From an uncultured Saprospiraceae bacterium (GTDB taxonomy: Bacteria > Bacteroidota > Bacteroidia > Chitinophagales > Saprospiraceae), in NCBI GenBank assembly GCA_937950315.1, contig CALFDU010000029.1, forward strand, positions 1 through 59,302: DNA of 59,302 nucleotides. Direction: 5' to 3'. The notes under the pieces are model-generated. The model was not told the DNA's origin and ran no database searches. It was given only the letters and a program-made list of their open reading frames with translations. Made by a program: the position numbers and the translations under genes. Positions 41,999 through 51,900 of the stretch are shown here, piece after piece. Position 1 is the first letter of the stretch. Each line of letters begins with the position of its first letter.

Positions 41999-43519
41999 AT
42001 GAAAAATTTAGTCATTGTATTATTGGTCACTTTTTCTTTTTCATTTGCGCAAGCGCAAGAACAAAAAATCGATATCAATCATAGTTCTTATCCATATGCA
42101 AAAGAATCATTGAGCACCTTAAAAGAACTATTGGCGATTCCCAACGATGCAAACTTCAAAGAAGACATTGAGAAAAACATCCGTTGGGTAGATGAAAAAA
42201 TGAAGGATTATGGCTTTAGTTCCCAGCGACTAGAAACTGAAACTGTACCATTATTGCTCTTAGAAAAAAAGACCAAAAAAAATACAGACAATACCTTCTT
42301 ATTCTATTTCCACATAGATGGACAACCAGTAGATGCTCAATATTGGTTCCAAGACGATCCTTACAATGCCACTTTGAAAGAAGAACGTGAAGGAGAAGGT
42401 TGGGTAGATATCGACTGGAAGAATCTGGAAGAAAAAGCAATCAATCCAGACTGGAGGATCTTTGCAAGATCTGCTTCCGATGACAAATCACCCTTTGTTA
42501 TGTTTATGGCTGTACTCGAGCAATTCAAAAAAGAAAACAAAGCGCTACCCTACAACCTAAAAGTCATATTAGATTTTGAAGAAGAGAAAGGGTCGCCTAG
42601 ATTGGCAAAGTGTGTAGAAGAAAATAAGAACTTACTCACGGCAGATAGATTGTTGATTTTCGATGGGCCGATGCACACGAGTAATTTACCTACCCTTAGT
42701 TTCGGGGCAAGGGGAATTACAACGGTAACATTAAAAGTTTTTGGACCAACCTTCCCACTGCACAGTGGTCACTATGGAAATTACGCCCCTAATCCAGCAC
42801 TAAGGCTTTCTCAATTACTCAGCAGCATGAAGGATGAACATGGGCGTGTGACCATTGAAGGATTTTATGATGGAATTTCTTTCACCAAAGAAACCAAGCA
42901 AATCCTAAATTCAGTACCTGATGATGAGAACAAAATAAAAGTGAAACTAGGAATAGGCACAATAGATTCTGTCGGAACCAACTACCAATCATCCATGCAA
43001 TACCCTTCCCTAAACATTCGAGGTTTGTCTTCTGCTTGGGTTGGTTCTGAAGCGCGCACCATCGTTCCTGCCACAGCAACAGCTGAGATTGACCTAAGGC
43101 TTGTAGTTGAAACACCTCCGGCGAGACAAGTTGAATTATTGAGAAGACATATAGAAAACCAAGGCTATCTCATCCTTGATAGAAAGCCTACCAGTGAAGA
43201 AAGATTTCTTCATTCTCATATCTGTCAGTTTATCAATGACAGAGCATACGCTGCTTTCAGAACCGATCTTGACTCTCCACTAGGAATATGGGCAAAGGAA
43301 GCACTGCAAGAAACCTATAACCAAGAACCAATAAGAATAAGAACCATCGGTGGAAGTCTGCCTGTTACTCCCTTTATTCAGACCTTAGATGTACCTGCAA
43401 TCATCGTCCCATTGGTCAACAGCGACAACAATCAACATAGTCCAAACGAGAACCTAAGGATAGGGAATTATTTCAATGGAGTAAAAACGATGTATGGCTT
43501 GATGAGTAAAGAATTTTAA
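41999..43519 (+). CDS. Secreted M20-family metallopeptidase
   Basis: A 506-residue dinuclear zinc peptidase with a signal peptide (1-20, ending FAQAQ). Metal-site residues are recognisable: FHIDGQPVD (His105, Asp107), SASDDKSPF (Asp161), LDFEEEKGSP (Glu194/195) and the late His in NNQHSPNENLR. The length and a dimerisation insert (about 230-400) fit carnosinase/dipeptidase-like members. It probably trims dipeptides or acylated amino acids in the periplasm. One 13-mer repeat copy falls on its signal-peptide codons. It is co-transcribed with the hydroxy-acid oxidase; no shared pathway is evident. Confidence 0.92.
   Translation: MKNLVIVLLVTFSFSFAQAQEQKIDINHSSYPYAKESLSTLKELLAIPNDANFKEDIEKNIRWVDEKMKDYGFSSQRLETETVPLLLLEKKTKKNTDNTFLFYFHIDGQPVDAQYWFQDDPYNATLKEEREGEGWVDIDWKNLEEKAINPDWRIFARSASDDKSPFVMFMAVLEQFKKENKALPYNLKVILDFEEEKGSPRLAKCVEENKNLLTADRLLIFDGPMHTSNLPTLSFGARGITTVTLKVFGPTFPLHSGHYGNYAPNPALRLSQLLSSMKDEHGRVTIEGFYDGISFTKETKQILNSVPDDENKIKVKLGIGTIDSVGTNYQSSMQYPSLNIRGLSSAWVGSEARTIVPATATAEIDLRLVVETPPARQVELLRRHIENQGYLILDRKPTSEERFLHSHICQFINDRAYAAFRTDLDSPLGIWAKEALQETYNQEPIRIRTIGGSLPVTPFIQTLDVPAIIVPLVNSDNNQHSPNENLRIGNYFNGVKTMYGLMSKEF
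42043..42055 (+). repeat. 13-mer ATTTGCGCAAGCG, copy 4
   Basis: Exact copy in the signal-peptide region of the M20 peptidase gene, read in frame as Phe-Ala-Gln-Ala. It is preceded by C, as in copies 1, 2 and 5. Confidence 0.8.
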
Positions 43520-43870
43520 TAATAGCCAATCAAAATTAGGTGAGAATATTTTGACCACAATTATCTCAAAAGTAATTAGTACATTATTCAATAAAAATGA
43601 AACATAAATTCCTAAATCGAAATAAATTTTGAGATATTTCAAGGACTTTGGTGCCAATAAACCATGAAGGCAATAAAAACCTCATCGTCTTCTCTTCACT
43701 AATACAAGAACATCACTAAGCTTAATTTCAAAAAGTCTGTTACTTTTGCGCGATGCAATTGCGAAGCAAAATTACCTCAAAAACTAGTTACCAGTTTGTT
43801 AAACCATAAAATTTTGCTTTGCTATGCACATGAAAGGCAATTTCTGTCTTTCAAAAATGTTATTAGATAT
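43520..43870. other. Intergenic region, 351 bases
   Basis: The stretch between the M20 gene and the chosen LpxR start is AT-rich without a convincing gene. It holds a TAnnTTTG match and, around 43744-43771, short inverted arms TTTTGC/GCAAAA enclosing GCAATTGC. The frame of the LpxR gene is open upstream to ATG 43796 without looking like a signal peptide. No terminator for the M20 transcript is obvious. Confidence 0.5.
43741..43748 (+). promoter_or_regulatory. Possible -7 element for the LpxR-like gene
   Basis: TACTTTTG matches TAnnTTTG, but no TTG sits at the right upstream distance, and the untranslated leader to ATG 43871 would be more than 110 bases. Offered as a candidate only. Confidence 0.3.
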
Positions 43871-45037
43871 ATGAAATACCTAGCGATTACTTTTTTTAGT
43901 CTTCTTCTTTCAACACAATTAATCGGTCAAAGGGAACCAGATTTATCGGGAATCGAACTTCAAATAGACCAAGATGTGCTTGCTGACTTTCTTAGACAAA
44001 GTGATGAGAATGAAAGCAATCCATTCTATGGAGACAATTATACCACTGCACTAAGGATTGGAATTTATGGAGAATACGCCAATTCATACTACTTGGGCCT
44101 TCCATGGCTAAGGGAAAAAATTGATTACCTCTCTGATAACATATTATACCGAGGAGATTTTAGAGAAAAGCAGCGATCACACAACTTTGTTCTTACGTTG
44201 AATGGTTTCAGCCCAGCTCATATTTCTGCAGACACCGAAGAGTACGATCAGGCAGTAAGTGAAGGATATAATTTGGCAGACGATCGACCTTTTTCGACTT
44301 ATCTAGGATTTAGAAGTAGTCGAAGATTGGTAGGAACCAAACGTTTTGTGCACAGTGCCAAATTATTCGATGTAGGATTCAATACATCATTTGCTTTTGG
44401 ACTTGGAGGAACAGGGATCGGTAGAGGCATCGATCGGATTTTAGGTTTTAATCGACCGGAAGGCACATTGTGGAAAAGAGACGAGTCTGCACCCTATCCT
44501 ACAGGTGAGGTGATTAAGAACGTTCTTCCTATTTTCTTGTATTCAGTATCTTCGGAGATCGGCGTATGGACGCCTATAAAAAAAGTGGTTTTTCAAGTAA
44601 GGCCTGAATTGAATCTGGGATATTACACCAATGTGGCTATCGGCTTTGACTTCGGAAAAGTGATGAACGTGGAGCCAGTCATCGACCACCTTGCATACAC
44701 TGATACAAACAATCCAAGCCTAGCATTGGTCAATGATGAATCCATGGGATTTTCACTGGTTGGAGGAGCGACCGTAAGAGCGGTGCTTTACAACTACCAT
44801 CTTAATGGATTGTACGGCAGCAGCAAAGGCAACTTTTATACTTTCGCGGATACTAGAAAAATTGTTTTCGAAAGTTACGTGGGAGTCAAACTACAGATTT
44901 CTCAGACCATAGATATCACCTACAGCATCAATTGGAGATCATCAGAAATCAAATCTGATTTTCAGAACAATGTACTCTGGGGTACGATCGGAGTGAAATA
45001 CTTAATGGGACCAGCAGGTGTTGGTTGTTATGATTAA
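43871..45037 (+). CDS. LpxR-like (DUF2219) outer-membrane protein
   Basis: A 388-residue beta-barrel candidate related to the lipid A 3'-O-deacylase LpxR. The ATG at 43871 is chosen because it begins MKYLAITFFSLLLSTQLIGQ, a clear signal peptide; the 25 codons upstream are not signal-like. Family features include the N-terminal DNYTTALRIG (calling to mind the conserved N-x-T in LpxR), the NDDRPFSTYLGFRSSR-like segment (here ADDRPFSTYLGF), and the C-terminal barrel strands ending WGTIGVKYLMG. If active, it would remove acyl chains from lipid A in the outer membrane. Substrate and activity in this phylum are not established. It is a single gene, converging on a TonB receptor. Confidence 0.82.
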   Translation: MKYLAITFFSLLLSTQLIGQREPDLSGIELQIDQDVLADFLRQSDENESNPFYGDNYTTALRIGIYGEYANSYYLGLPWLREKIDYLSDNILYRGDFREKQRSHNFVLTLNGFSPAHISADTEEYDQAVSEGYNLADDRPFSTYLGFRSSRRLVGTKRFVHSAKLFDVGFNTSFAFGLGGTGIGRGIDRILGFNRPEGTLWKRDESAPYPTGEVIKNVLPIFLYSVSSEIGVWTPIKKVVFQVRPELNLGYYTNVAIGFDFGKVMNVEPVIDHLAYTDTNNPSLALVNDESMGFSLVGGATVRAVLYNYHLNGLYGSSKGNFYTFADTRKIVFESYVGVKLQISQTIDITYSINWRSSEIKSDFQNNVLWGTIGVKYLMGPAGVGCYD

Positions 45038-45059
45038 AACTCGGAGAGTTGATTCTTAT

Positions 45060-47465
45060 TTAGATACTAATCACCACTCCCAAAGTTGGAATAGGTATGC
45101 CCACATTATCACTTATGCTCTTCAACCGATACCTCTGTAAAGGCAATGGATCTGATGGATTCTCTATGATCCCTTCTCCAATAGGCATATTGTTATCATC
45201 CAATGGTCGATCAAGAATCAAGGTTTCCGCATCCACAGCTGAAGCTGTTGCATTCACTACATCCAGATAGACATTCAAACTCCATTTATCAAAAAAGATC
45301 TTTTTGTCAACTCTGATATCTACTTGACTAAAGGCTTGCTGCCTCAAGGTATTGATCTGATCAAAATCTCGCACACCCATATTGTTTACATCCCAATTCA
45401 ACACCAATGCAGAATCATCGCTAAAAGGCGTAAAAGGCAATCCTGTCTGAAAACGCCAGTTGATCCCCGCTTCCCAATTGTTTTTAAAGCGCTTACCCAA
45501 GGTAAGATTGATGATATGTCTTGAATCCCAAGAGGTCGGAAGAAATTCATCACCAGATAAAAACTCACTCCAACCCAAAGTATATGCTAATATGCCATAG
45601 TAACCTTTAAACAACCTCTGCTGAAGCAACAATTCCATTCCATATGACCTACCCTCTGCCTCACTGACAACCGGCTCATTTCCAATAACTCCGAAATCTC
45701 CTCCCAAATTGGCAATTGAAATACTATCTCTCAACAAGAATGGATACCCAGAATACGTCTTATAATATCCTTCCAAAGTAATTCTCGCACTCGATGAAGT
45801 ATTCCACTCTACTCCACCCACAAGATGATTGGCTCGTATGAAAGACACATCGTTTTCTTTGTTCACCAAAATATCATTCTCCCTATAACCAAGAATCGTA
45901 TAGGCAGGCAATTGATAAAAAATACCAGCACTTGCATTGACAGAAAATTCTTCATTGATCGCAAAGGAGGCTGATGCTCTTGGAGACAATTGATCCAATG
46001 GATTGTTCATAACATCCGAATAACTATTCCCATCAGCTCTTATTCCAACTGACAAAATCAACCTGTTCTCTAAGAACTTTCTACTCAATTGAGCAAATCC
46101 GTAATACTTCCAAAAATCTATGTCACTTTGAAAATTGATATCAATCGGTGTTCCATTGGCAAAAATCCGATTGAAGGTCGTGTTGTTGTATTTCACAAAT
46201 TCAGTTCCGACACCAGCCAAATATTTCCAGTCACCAATCCTTTGGTTTGTTTCAATTCTAAGTTTGTTTTCAATTTCCTGCGATAAAAAGTCCAAGATTA
46301 AATTATCCTCAGTACTTGCGTCGTTGTTTCTATACTTAATCGACTTGTTGTTCAACATATTCCTAGAAAGAATAAAACTAGTAGAACCTTTATCGCCATA
46401 CCTTTTGTACACCAAACCATTGGCATAATTCCATTGAGTATTTACAGGTAGGTTGGACAGCAAAAATTGCTGTGTCTCTGTCTGATTTGCATCAAAATTC
46501 AATTCGAAGTCATCGATGGCTCCAATACCGATAAAATAAAATTCTTCTTTATTGTTTGGCTTGAACTTAATCTTGGTTTGAAAATCTGTATACGTGGGCA
46601 AAAACGGCAACTCCAATACCGAAAACAAGAATTGCAAATAGGAATATCGGGCTGAGAAAAGAAAAGTCGTTTTATCTCCGATTGGCCCTTCAATGGTAGC
46701 ACCCAGATCACTCGCTCCGACAGTAGCATTAAAACCAAGTCGGTCATCTCTACCATCTTTTTGTTTGAATTGAAAAACACTGCTTAATGCATTGCCTCTA
46801 TTTGCCGGAAAGGCCCCAGAATAAAAATCTACTTCACGGATAAAATCTACATTGATAATTCCATTAGGTCCTCCACTAGATCCCTGCGTTGCAAAGTGGT
46901 TAATGTTTGGAATTTCTATATCGTCCAAATAAAAACGATTTTCATTAGGAGCTCCTCCTCGTATGATAAGATCATTTCTAAACGAAGCCGTTGAAGTCAC
47001 CCCTGGCAATGATTTTACCACCTGTGAAATATCTCTATTGCCTCCTGGTCTTCTCTTGATTTCAGTTACGCCAATATTCCTGAGGCTGACTGGAGATTCT
47101 TCAGTTTTTCGAAATGCAGAAGCTTTCACAACAACCTCCTTTAATTCGCTCGCACTTTCTTCCATCAAGAAATTTATTTCAGTCGGACGGTTTGGCGTGA
47201 GCTCAACTTCCAATTGTGAATTGTTCTCATATCCTAGATAACTGACTTCGATGGTGTATATTCCAGGAGCTAGATTATCAAACTCATAATATCCATTTTC
47301 ATCGGTGTTGGTTCCTGCGTTAGAATCCTTCAAGAAAACATTGGCAAAAATGATAGGCTCATTGTTGCTTGCATCGTTAACAAATCCCTTAAGAACACAA
47401 TTCTGACCCCATGTAGAAGCACTCATTAAGAGTCCTAAAATGGTAACAAGAAGTGCTTTATTCAT
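45060..47465 (-). CDS. TonB-dependent receptor with CarboxypepD-reg-like domain
   Basis: An outer-membrane receptor of 801 residues. The ATG at 47465 is preferred because MNKALLVTILGLLMSASTWG is a signal peptide; the frame extends 17 polar codons further upstream. It has the beta-sandwich domain (CVLKGFVNDASNNEPIIFAN), then a plug domain with the segment LIIRGGAPNENRFYLDDIEI and FYSGAFPANRGNALSSVFQ, and then the barrel. No lipoprotein partner gene is adjacent, unlike the receptor near 5 kb. It is divergent from a second, larger receptor gene with about 140 bases between, so the two may be regulated together. The substrate is unknown. Confidence 0.9.
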   Translation of the reverse strand: MNKALLVTILGLLMSASTWGQNCVLKGFVNDASNNEPIIFANVFLKDSNAGTNTDENGYYEFDNLAPGIYTIEVSYLGYENNSQLEVELTPNRPTEINFLMEESASELKEVVVKASAFRKTEESPVSLRNIGVTEIKRRPGGNRDISQVVKSLPGVTSTASFRNDLIIRGGAPNENRFYLDDIEIPNINHFATQGSSGGPNGIINVDFIREVDFYSGAFPANRGNALSSVFQFKQKDGRDDRLGFNATVGASDLGATIEGPIGDKTTFLFSARYSYLQFLFSVLELPFLPTYTDFQTKIKFKPNNKEEFYFIGIGAIDDFELNFDANQTETQQFLLSNLPVNTQWNYANGLVYKRYGDKGSTSFILSRNMLNNKSIKYRNNDASTEDNLILDFLSQEIENKLRIETNQRIGDWKYLAGVGTEFVKYNNTTFNRIFANGTPIDINFQSDIDFWKYYGFAQLSRKFLENRLILSVGIRADGNSYSDVMNNPLDQLSPRASASFAINEEFSVNASAGIFYQLPAYTILGYRENDILVNKENDVSFIRANHLVGGVEWNTSSSARITLEGYYKTYSGYPFLLRDSISIANLGGDFGVIGNEPVVSEAEGRSYGMELLLQQRLFKGYYGILAYTLGWSEFLSGDEFLPTSWDSRHIINLTLGKRFKNNWEAGINWRFQTGLPFTPFSDDSALVLNWDVNNMGVRDFDQINTLRQQAFSQVDIRVDKKIFFDKWSLNVYLDVVNATASAVDAETLILDRPLDDNNMPIGEGIIENPSDPLPLQRYRLKSISDNVGIPIPTLGVVISI

Positions 47466-47604
47466 AATCCTAGTTTCAATACGCAGTAAAAACACACAAT
47501 ATCTACAAATGTTCAATCAATACAGACAAACGTCTCCACTCGCAGCCTAAATTATTTTAAAAATCGTCATAAAAGCACAATCTTTACAGTGACTTACTTA
47601 CAAA

Positions 47605-50600
47605 GTGAATCAAACAATATCAATTTTGGCAAAAACGTTTTTGACCTTTGGCATATCCTTTATATTATGTTTTGGGATATCTGCTCAAAAGTACATTTCA
47701 GGCACCGTTACAGATTATAGTAGCAAGGATCCACTGATCGGGGTTAACATCTATTTGGATGGAAGCTTGAGAGGAACCATTACTGATGCTCAAGGCAAAT
47801 ATCAACTCAGTATTACTGAAAAACTTCCCGCTGATTTAATCTTTTCTTTGGTTGGTTTTGAAACCCAAACCATCGCTCTCGCAGAAACGGCAAGCAATAT
47901 TCTTGATGTTCAATTAAGCACGAAAGCATTTAACACGAATGTAATAACCGTCTCTGCATCTCGTATCGAGGAATCTATTCTTGAATCCCCAGTCACAGTC
48001 GAAAAGCTTGATCTTATTTCCATTAACCAAAGTACATCAGCCGATTACTACAATGAAATTTCAAGACTCAAAGGCGTTTCTAATACGCAAGCAAGTCTAA
48101 CTTTTAATTCTATCAATGCAAGAGGCTTTGCTGGGCATGGAAATACGAGGTTTGTTCAACTACAAGATGGCATAGACAATGCCGCTCCACTTTTGAACTT
48201 CCCGACGGGAAGTATCGTAGGAATATCAGACCTAGATATTAAAAGTATAGAATTGATTCCTGGGACCTCATCAGCACTTTATGGCCCCAACGCCTTCAAT
48301 GGCATTTTGTTGATGACTAGCAAAGATCCATTCAACTACCAAGGCTTATCCGCACAGATCAAAACGGGAGTCACAGATGGTAATCGCGTTGACCCAACAT
48401 TCGGAGCTACACTCAGATACGCCAAAGCAATCAATGAAAAATTTGCCTTTAAAATTAATGCCTCTACCCTTTGGGCACAGGATTGGGAAGCCAATGACTT
48501 TACTACGCAGAGATCCATTGAGACTTTTGGCAACCTAGATCAAGACAACCCTGCCTTTGATGGAATAAATCTATATGGTGACGAAGTCAGATTTGGAATC
48601 GATTGGAATGAATCGGTATTTAATCCATCCACCAATCAAACAGAAATAATACCTCGAACTACCATTTTTACAAGAACAGGATTACCAGAAGACATCTTAC
48701 AAGAAAGTAGAAGAGCAGAAAGTTTTAAATATGGTGGTGCATTGCATTATAAAATAAACAAAGACATCGAAACCAACTTTTCCTATCAATGGGGATCAGG
48801 CTCATCGGTATTTCAGGGAAGTGAACGATATGCACTAAGGGACTTCAGTCAACAATTCATCAAGTGGGAGTTGAATGCTGATAATTGGAACATCAGAGCC
48901 TACACTTCTTTAACAGATGCCGGTGACTCCTACAATTTGACTGCACTAGGCACTTTGCCCTATTTACCAGCAAGCACCCAGTTTATTGATATTGAAACCA
49001 ATGGCCAGACTTTGACGCTTCCATACACTGCCGGATGGGCTTCGGCAGCAAGTCTTGGAATGAATGGTGCGCTGCTTCAATTATTGGATATCGAATCGGG
49101 ATCTGTCCGCGAATCTATAAATTTTGCTGATGCAGGTGGCACCAATACGCTGAGTGATACAGAAAGAGAATTTTTGGTCAACGGGCTTGTAAATCAATTT
49201 ACCAATGACGGAACATTGGCCAATCTAATACAACAAGCCTACCCTGATTTTACAGCTGACGAAATCAGAGACGCAGTAGATGCCACTGCTCTTGATTGGA
49301 CAACTGCATTTGTCAACGGAGCTTCAGGCCCAAGAATAACCCCTGATGAAAATGGAATTTATGATACCGAATTACTCGAATCAATTAGAAATACCAGAGA
49401 AGGGTTGTTCCAGCAAGGCGGAGCTGGCTTCATAGATAATTCAAGACTTTATAACCTTGAAGCCAATTATGATCTATCTAATTTATTAAACAATGTTGTT
49501 GGACTACAAGCAGGAGGAAACTGGAGGTCATACAGCTTATTCACAGACGGTACTGTTTTCAACGAAGATTTTGATGGTGATGGGATCAGCGAAAGAATCC
49601 TAATCAATGAATATGGTGCTTATCTTCAAGCCTCGAAAAAATTGATACATGATAAATTAAAATTATCAGCCTCGCTACGCTTTGATAAAAATCAAAATTT
49701 TGATGGACAGATTTCCCCGAGGATTTCCAGTGTCTATTCTTTGGATGATAATAAAAAACACAATCTAAGAGCATCCTTTCAGACTGGCTTTAGAAATCCT
49801 TCAACCCAAGGACAATATATCTTCTTCCCTACTTCTTCAATATTGCTAGGTGGTGCTAGAGAAAATGCTGAAAGGTACGGTATCTATGAAGGTGGTGCTT
49901 GGTCAGAATCATCTTACTTTGCATCCATCGCACAAGGAAATGAATCAATCAGGCGAACCATATTTCTAGACTTTGTAAAACCAGAGCAACTCAAGTCATT
50001 TGAATTTGGATATAAAGGAATGAGCAACAGCAAGCTATTGCTTGATTTCAATGCACATTACAATATCTATAACAATTTCATCTACCAAGACAATGTTGTA
50101 AGCAAGGAAGCAACGATACATCAAGGTCAAACCATTCCAGCCGGAACCATATTCAGACCTTACTTCAATGCACCTATTGATGTGCAGAGTTGGGGCTCCT
50201 CCATCAGCCTAGATTACAACTTTGTTCAGAACTGGAAGTTTGCAGGAAACATCACATACAACGACTTCACCTTTGATGAATCTCAGTTACCTGAGGGCTT
50301 TGAAAATTTCGATCCAGCATTTAATACACCAACGGTACGTTTAAACCTAGGCCTATTTAACAGAAAGATTTTGGATAAACTTTCATTTGGAATCAACTAC
50401 AGATGGCAGAATGAATTTGAGTGGGTAAGCTCATTTGGTAATGGCACTATTCCTTCATATAGCACAGTAGATGCGCAGGTGAGCTATGAATTGAGACAAG
50501 TAAATTCAATCATCAAAATCGGTGCAAATAACTTATTCAAGGATAACTACATCACCAATTATGGAGGACCAACCATAGGTCGCCTTTTGTTTCTTACATG

Positions 50601-50625
50601 GACTTACAATCAAATGGGCAATTAA
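47605..50625 (+). CDS. TonB-dependent receptor (large, CarboxypepD-reg-like)
   Basis: A 1006-residue outer-membrane receptor starting with GTG. The signal peptide (about 1-27) ends at FGISAQ. The beta-sandwich domain begins YISGTVTDYSSKDPLIGVN. The plug contains VITVSASRIEESILESPVTV, NARGFAGHGNTRFVQLQDG and LIPGTSSALYGPNAFNG. The barrel has an unusually long extracellular-loop region around 470-590 and ends TNYGGPTIGRLLFLTW. This is closer to ordinary siderophore/vitamin-type receptors than to SusC, and no SusD follows. A strong terminator closes the gene. Confidence 0.9.
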   Translation: MNQTISILAKTFLTFGISFILCFGISAQKYISGTVTDYSSKDPLIGVNIYLDGSLRGTITDAQGKYQLSITEKLPADLIFSLVGFETQTIALAETASNILDVQLSTKAFNTNVITVSASRIEESILESPVTVEKLDLISINQSTSADYYNEISRLKGVSNTQASLTFNSINARGFAGHGNTRFVQLQDGIDNAAPLLNFPTGSIVGISDLDIKSIELIPGTSSALYGPNAFNGILLMTSKDPFNYQGLSAQIKTGVTDGNRVDPTFGATLRYAKAINEKFAFKINASTLWAQDWEANDFTTQRSIETFGNLDQDNPAFDGINLYGDEVRFGIDWNESVFNPSTNQTEIIPRTTIFTRTGLPEDILQESRRAESFKYGGALHYKINKDIETNFSYQWGSGSSVFQGSERYALRDFSQQFIKWELNADNWNIRAYTSLTDAGDSYNLTALGTLPYLPASTQFIDIETNGQTLTLPYTAGWASAASLGMNGALLQLLDIESGSVRESINFADAGGTNTLSDTEREFLVNGLVNQFTNDGTLANLIQQAYPDFTADEIRDAVDATALDWTTAFVNGASGPRITPDENGIYDTELLESIRNTREGLFQQGGAGFIDNSRLYNLEANYDLSNLLNNVVGLQAGGNWRSYSLFTDGTVFNEDFDGDGISERILINEYGAYLQASKKLIHDKLKLSASLRFDKNQNFDGQISPRISSVYSLDDNKKHNLRASFQTGFRNPSTQGQYIFFPTSSILLGGARENAERYGIYEGGAWSESSYFASIAQGNESIRRTIFLDFVKPEQLKSFEFGYKGMSNSKLLLDFNAHYNIYNNFIYQDNVVSKEATIHQGQTIPAGTIFRPYFNAPIDVQSWGSSISLDYNFVQNWKFAGNITYNDFTFDESQLPEGFENFDPAFNTPTVRLNLGLFNRKILDKLSFGINYRWQNEFEWVSSFGNGTIPSYSTVDAQVSYELRQVNSIIKIGANNLFKDNYITNYGGPTIGRLLFLTWTYNQMGN

Positions 50626-50648
50626 TAATCAGCTTCAAATTGAAACAT

Positions 50649-50688
50649 AAAAAAAGCCATTTTCTTCATAAGAGAAAATGGCTTTTTT
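50649..50688. terminator. Bidirectional intrinsic terminator
   Basis: GCCATTTTCT (50656-50665) pairs with AGAAAATGGC (50673-50682) around a 7-base loop, flanked by A-run and T-run. It serves the receptor gene on the left and ilvE on the right. Confidence 0.92.
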
Positions 50689-50708
50689 ACTTTATTGAAG
50701 CGTATGAA

Positions 50709-51785
50709 TTAGACAGATACTGCAGGTCCTTTTGCCGGCACTGTCCAGTTCCAATGATCCGTTGCTGTTCCTAAACGCAATCCATTGATCGTTGACTTGA
50801 TAAGATCGCCTATCTCGGTATTGTCACCCAACTCCATCACTTGATCTCTGTAACCAATCTTTGAAACTTTGGCAACCACTGCTGCAGTACCAGAACCAAA
50901 TACTTCTTTTAATTCTCCCTTTCCATGCGCTTCGACTATTTCATCAATGCTAATCAATCGCTGCTCAACTTCATATCCATTGTGCTTAAGAATTTGAATC
51001 GCAGTATCTTTTGTTATTCCTTTTAGTATGGTTCCCGTAGTTTTGGGTGTAACGATTTTATCACCGATTACAAAGAAGATATTCATGGTACCTACCTCTT
51101 GAATATATTTAAATTCTTTTGCATCCAACCACATGATCTGATCATACCCTTTTTCTATCGCCAATTTAGCTGGGTACAATGAAGCGGCATAATTTCCTGC
51201 AGTCTTTGCCTCACCAACGCCACCTTGTGCCGCTCTGATGTAAGTTTCTTCTGCCCACAGACTTACTGGTTTTGGATAGTAAGGACCTACAGGTAAAGTC
51301 ATGATGATCAACTTATATTTGGCAGAAGGTCTTACGCCCAATGCTTCATCCATGGCAATCATTAATGGCCTTATATACAATGCTGAACCTTCTGATGGTG
51401 GTATCCAATCTTTCTCCATATCCACCAATGTATTGATGGCTTCAATGAACATGTCTGCTGGAAACTCCGGCATGCACATTCTCGTTGCAGATGCATTCAG
51501 TCTGATGATGTGCTGTTCAGGTCTGAACAACATAGCAACTCCATCTTTTGATTTACTCGCTTTCATTCCTTCGAAAATAGATTGGCCGTAATGCCAAGCT
51601 AAATTTCCAGGATGAATGCTCAAAGGAGCCAATGGCTCAATGCGAAAATCTTTCCATGCTCCATCTTCATAGTCAGCAACAAACATATGATCAGAGAACT
51701 CTTTACCAAAGGGAAGATTATTAAAATCTATTTGAGGTAAACGCGATTTTTCAACGCGGGAAATAGTTATTTTTGGAGATATCAT
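50709..51785 (-). CDS. ilvE: Branched-chain amino acid aminotransferase
   Basis: A 358-residue fold-type IV PLP enzyme that interconverts branched-chain amino acids and their keto acids with glutamate. The PLP lysine is in GEAKTAGNYAASL. Other signature pieces are IHPGNLAWHYGQSIFEGMKA, ALYIRPLMIA, EVGTMNIFFV, and EVFGSGTAAVVA near the C-terminus. The ATG at 51785 is preferred: a TAACTTTG -7 element lies between it and the in-frame ATG at 51827, so transcription would begin after the earlier ATG. Length and motifs are those of the large eukaryote-like BCAT group. It is divergent from the small gene upstream of rdgB. Confidence 0.95.
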   Translation of the reverse strand: MISPKITISRVEKSRLPQIDFNNLPFGKEFSDHMFVADYEDGAWKDFRIEPLAPLSIHPGNLAWHYGQSIFEGMKASKSKDGVAMLFRPEQHIIRLNASATRMCMPEFPADMFIEAINTLVDMEKDWIPPSEGSALYIRPLMIAMDEALGVRPSAKYKLIIMTLPVGPYYPKPVSLWAEETYIRAAQGGVGEAKTAGNYAASLYPAKLAIEKGYDQIMWLDAKEFKYIQEVGTMNIFFVIGDKIVTPKTTGTILKGITKDTAIQILKHNGYEVEQRLISIDEIVEAHGKGELKEVFGSGTAAVVAKVSKIGYRDQVMELGDNTEIGDLIKSTINGLRLGTATDHWNWTVPAKGPAVSV

Positions 51786-51802
51786 ACAGAATTGATTTTT
51801 AC

Positions 51803-51810
51803 CAAAGTTA
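51803..51810 (-). promoter_or_regulatory. ilvE -7 element
   Basis: Read on the minus strand this is TAACTTTG, a perfect TAnnTTTG, 18 bases before the ATG at 51785. No TTG lies at the expected -33 distance. It supports the shorter ilvE start. Confidence 0.5.
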
Positions 51811-51900
51811 GATAATTTTGGAAACATATGCGAGAAAGGAAGTAGACTATTTCAATATATTATCTCAAAAAACTGATATTCACAATATATTATTTTAAAA

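Noticed and set aside
43796-43870. Longer start for the LpxR-like gene
   Set aside because: Residues before Met26 do not look like a signal peptide, while ATG 43871 begins a clean one.
47466-47516. Longer start for the TonB receptor ending at 45060
   Set aside because: ATG 47465 begins a typical signal peptide; the upstream 17 residues do not fit.
51786-51827. Longer start for ilvE
   Set aside because: A perfect -7 element lies inside this extension, so a transcript starting there would not contain it.
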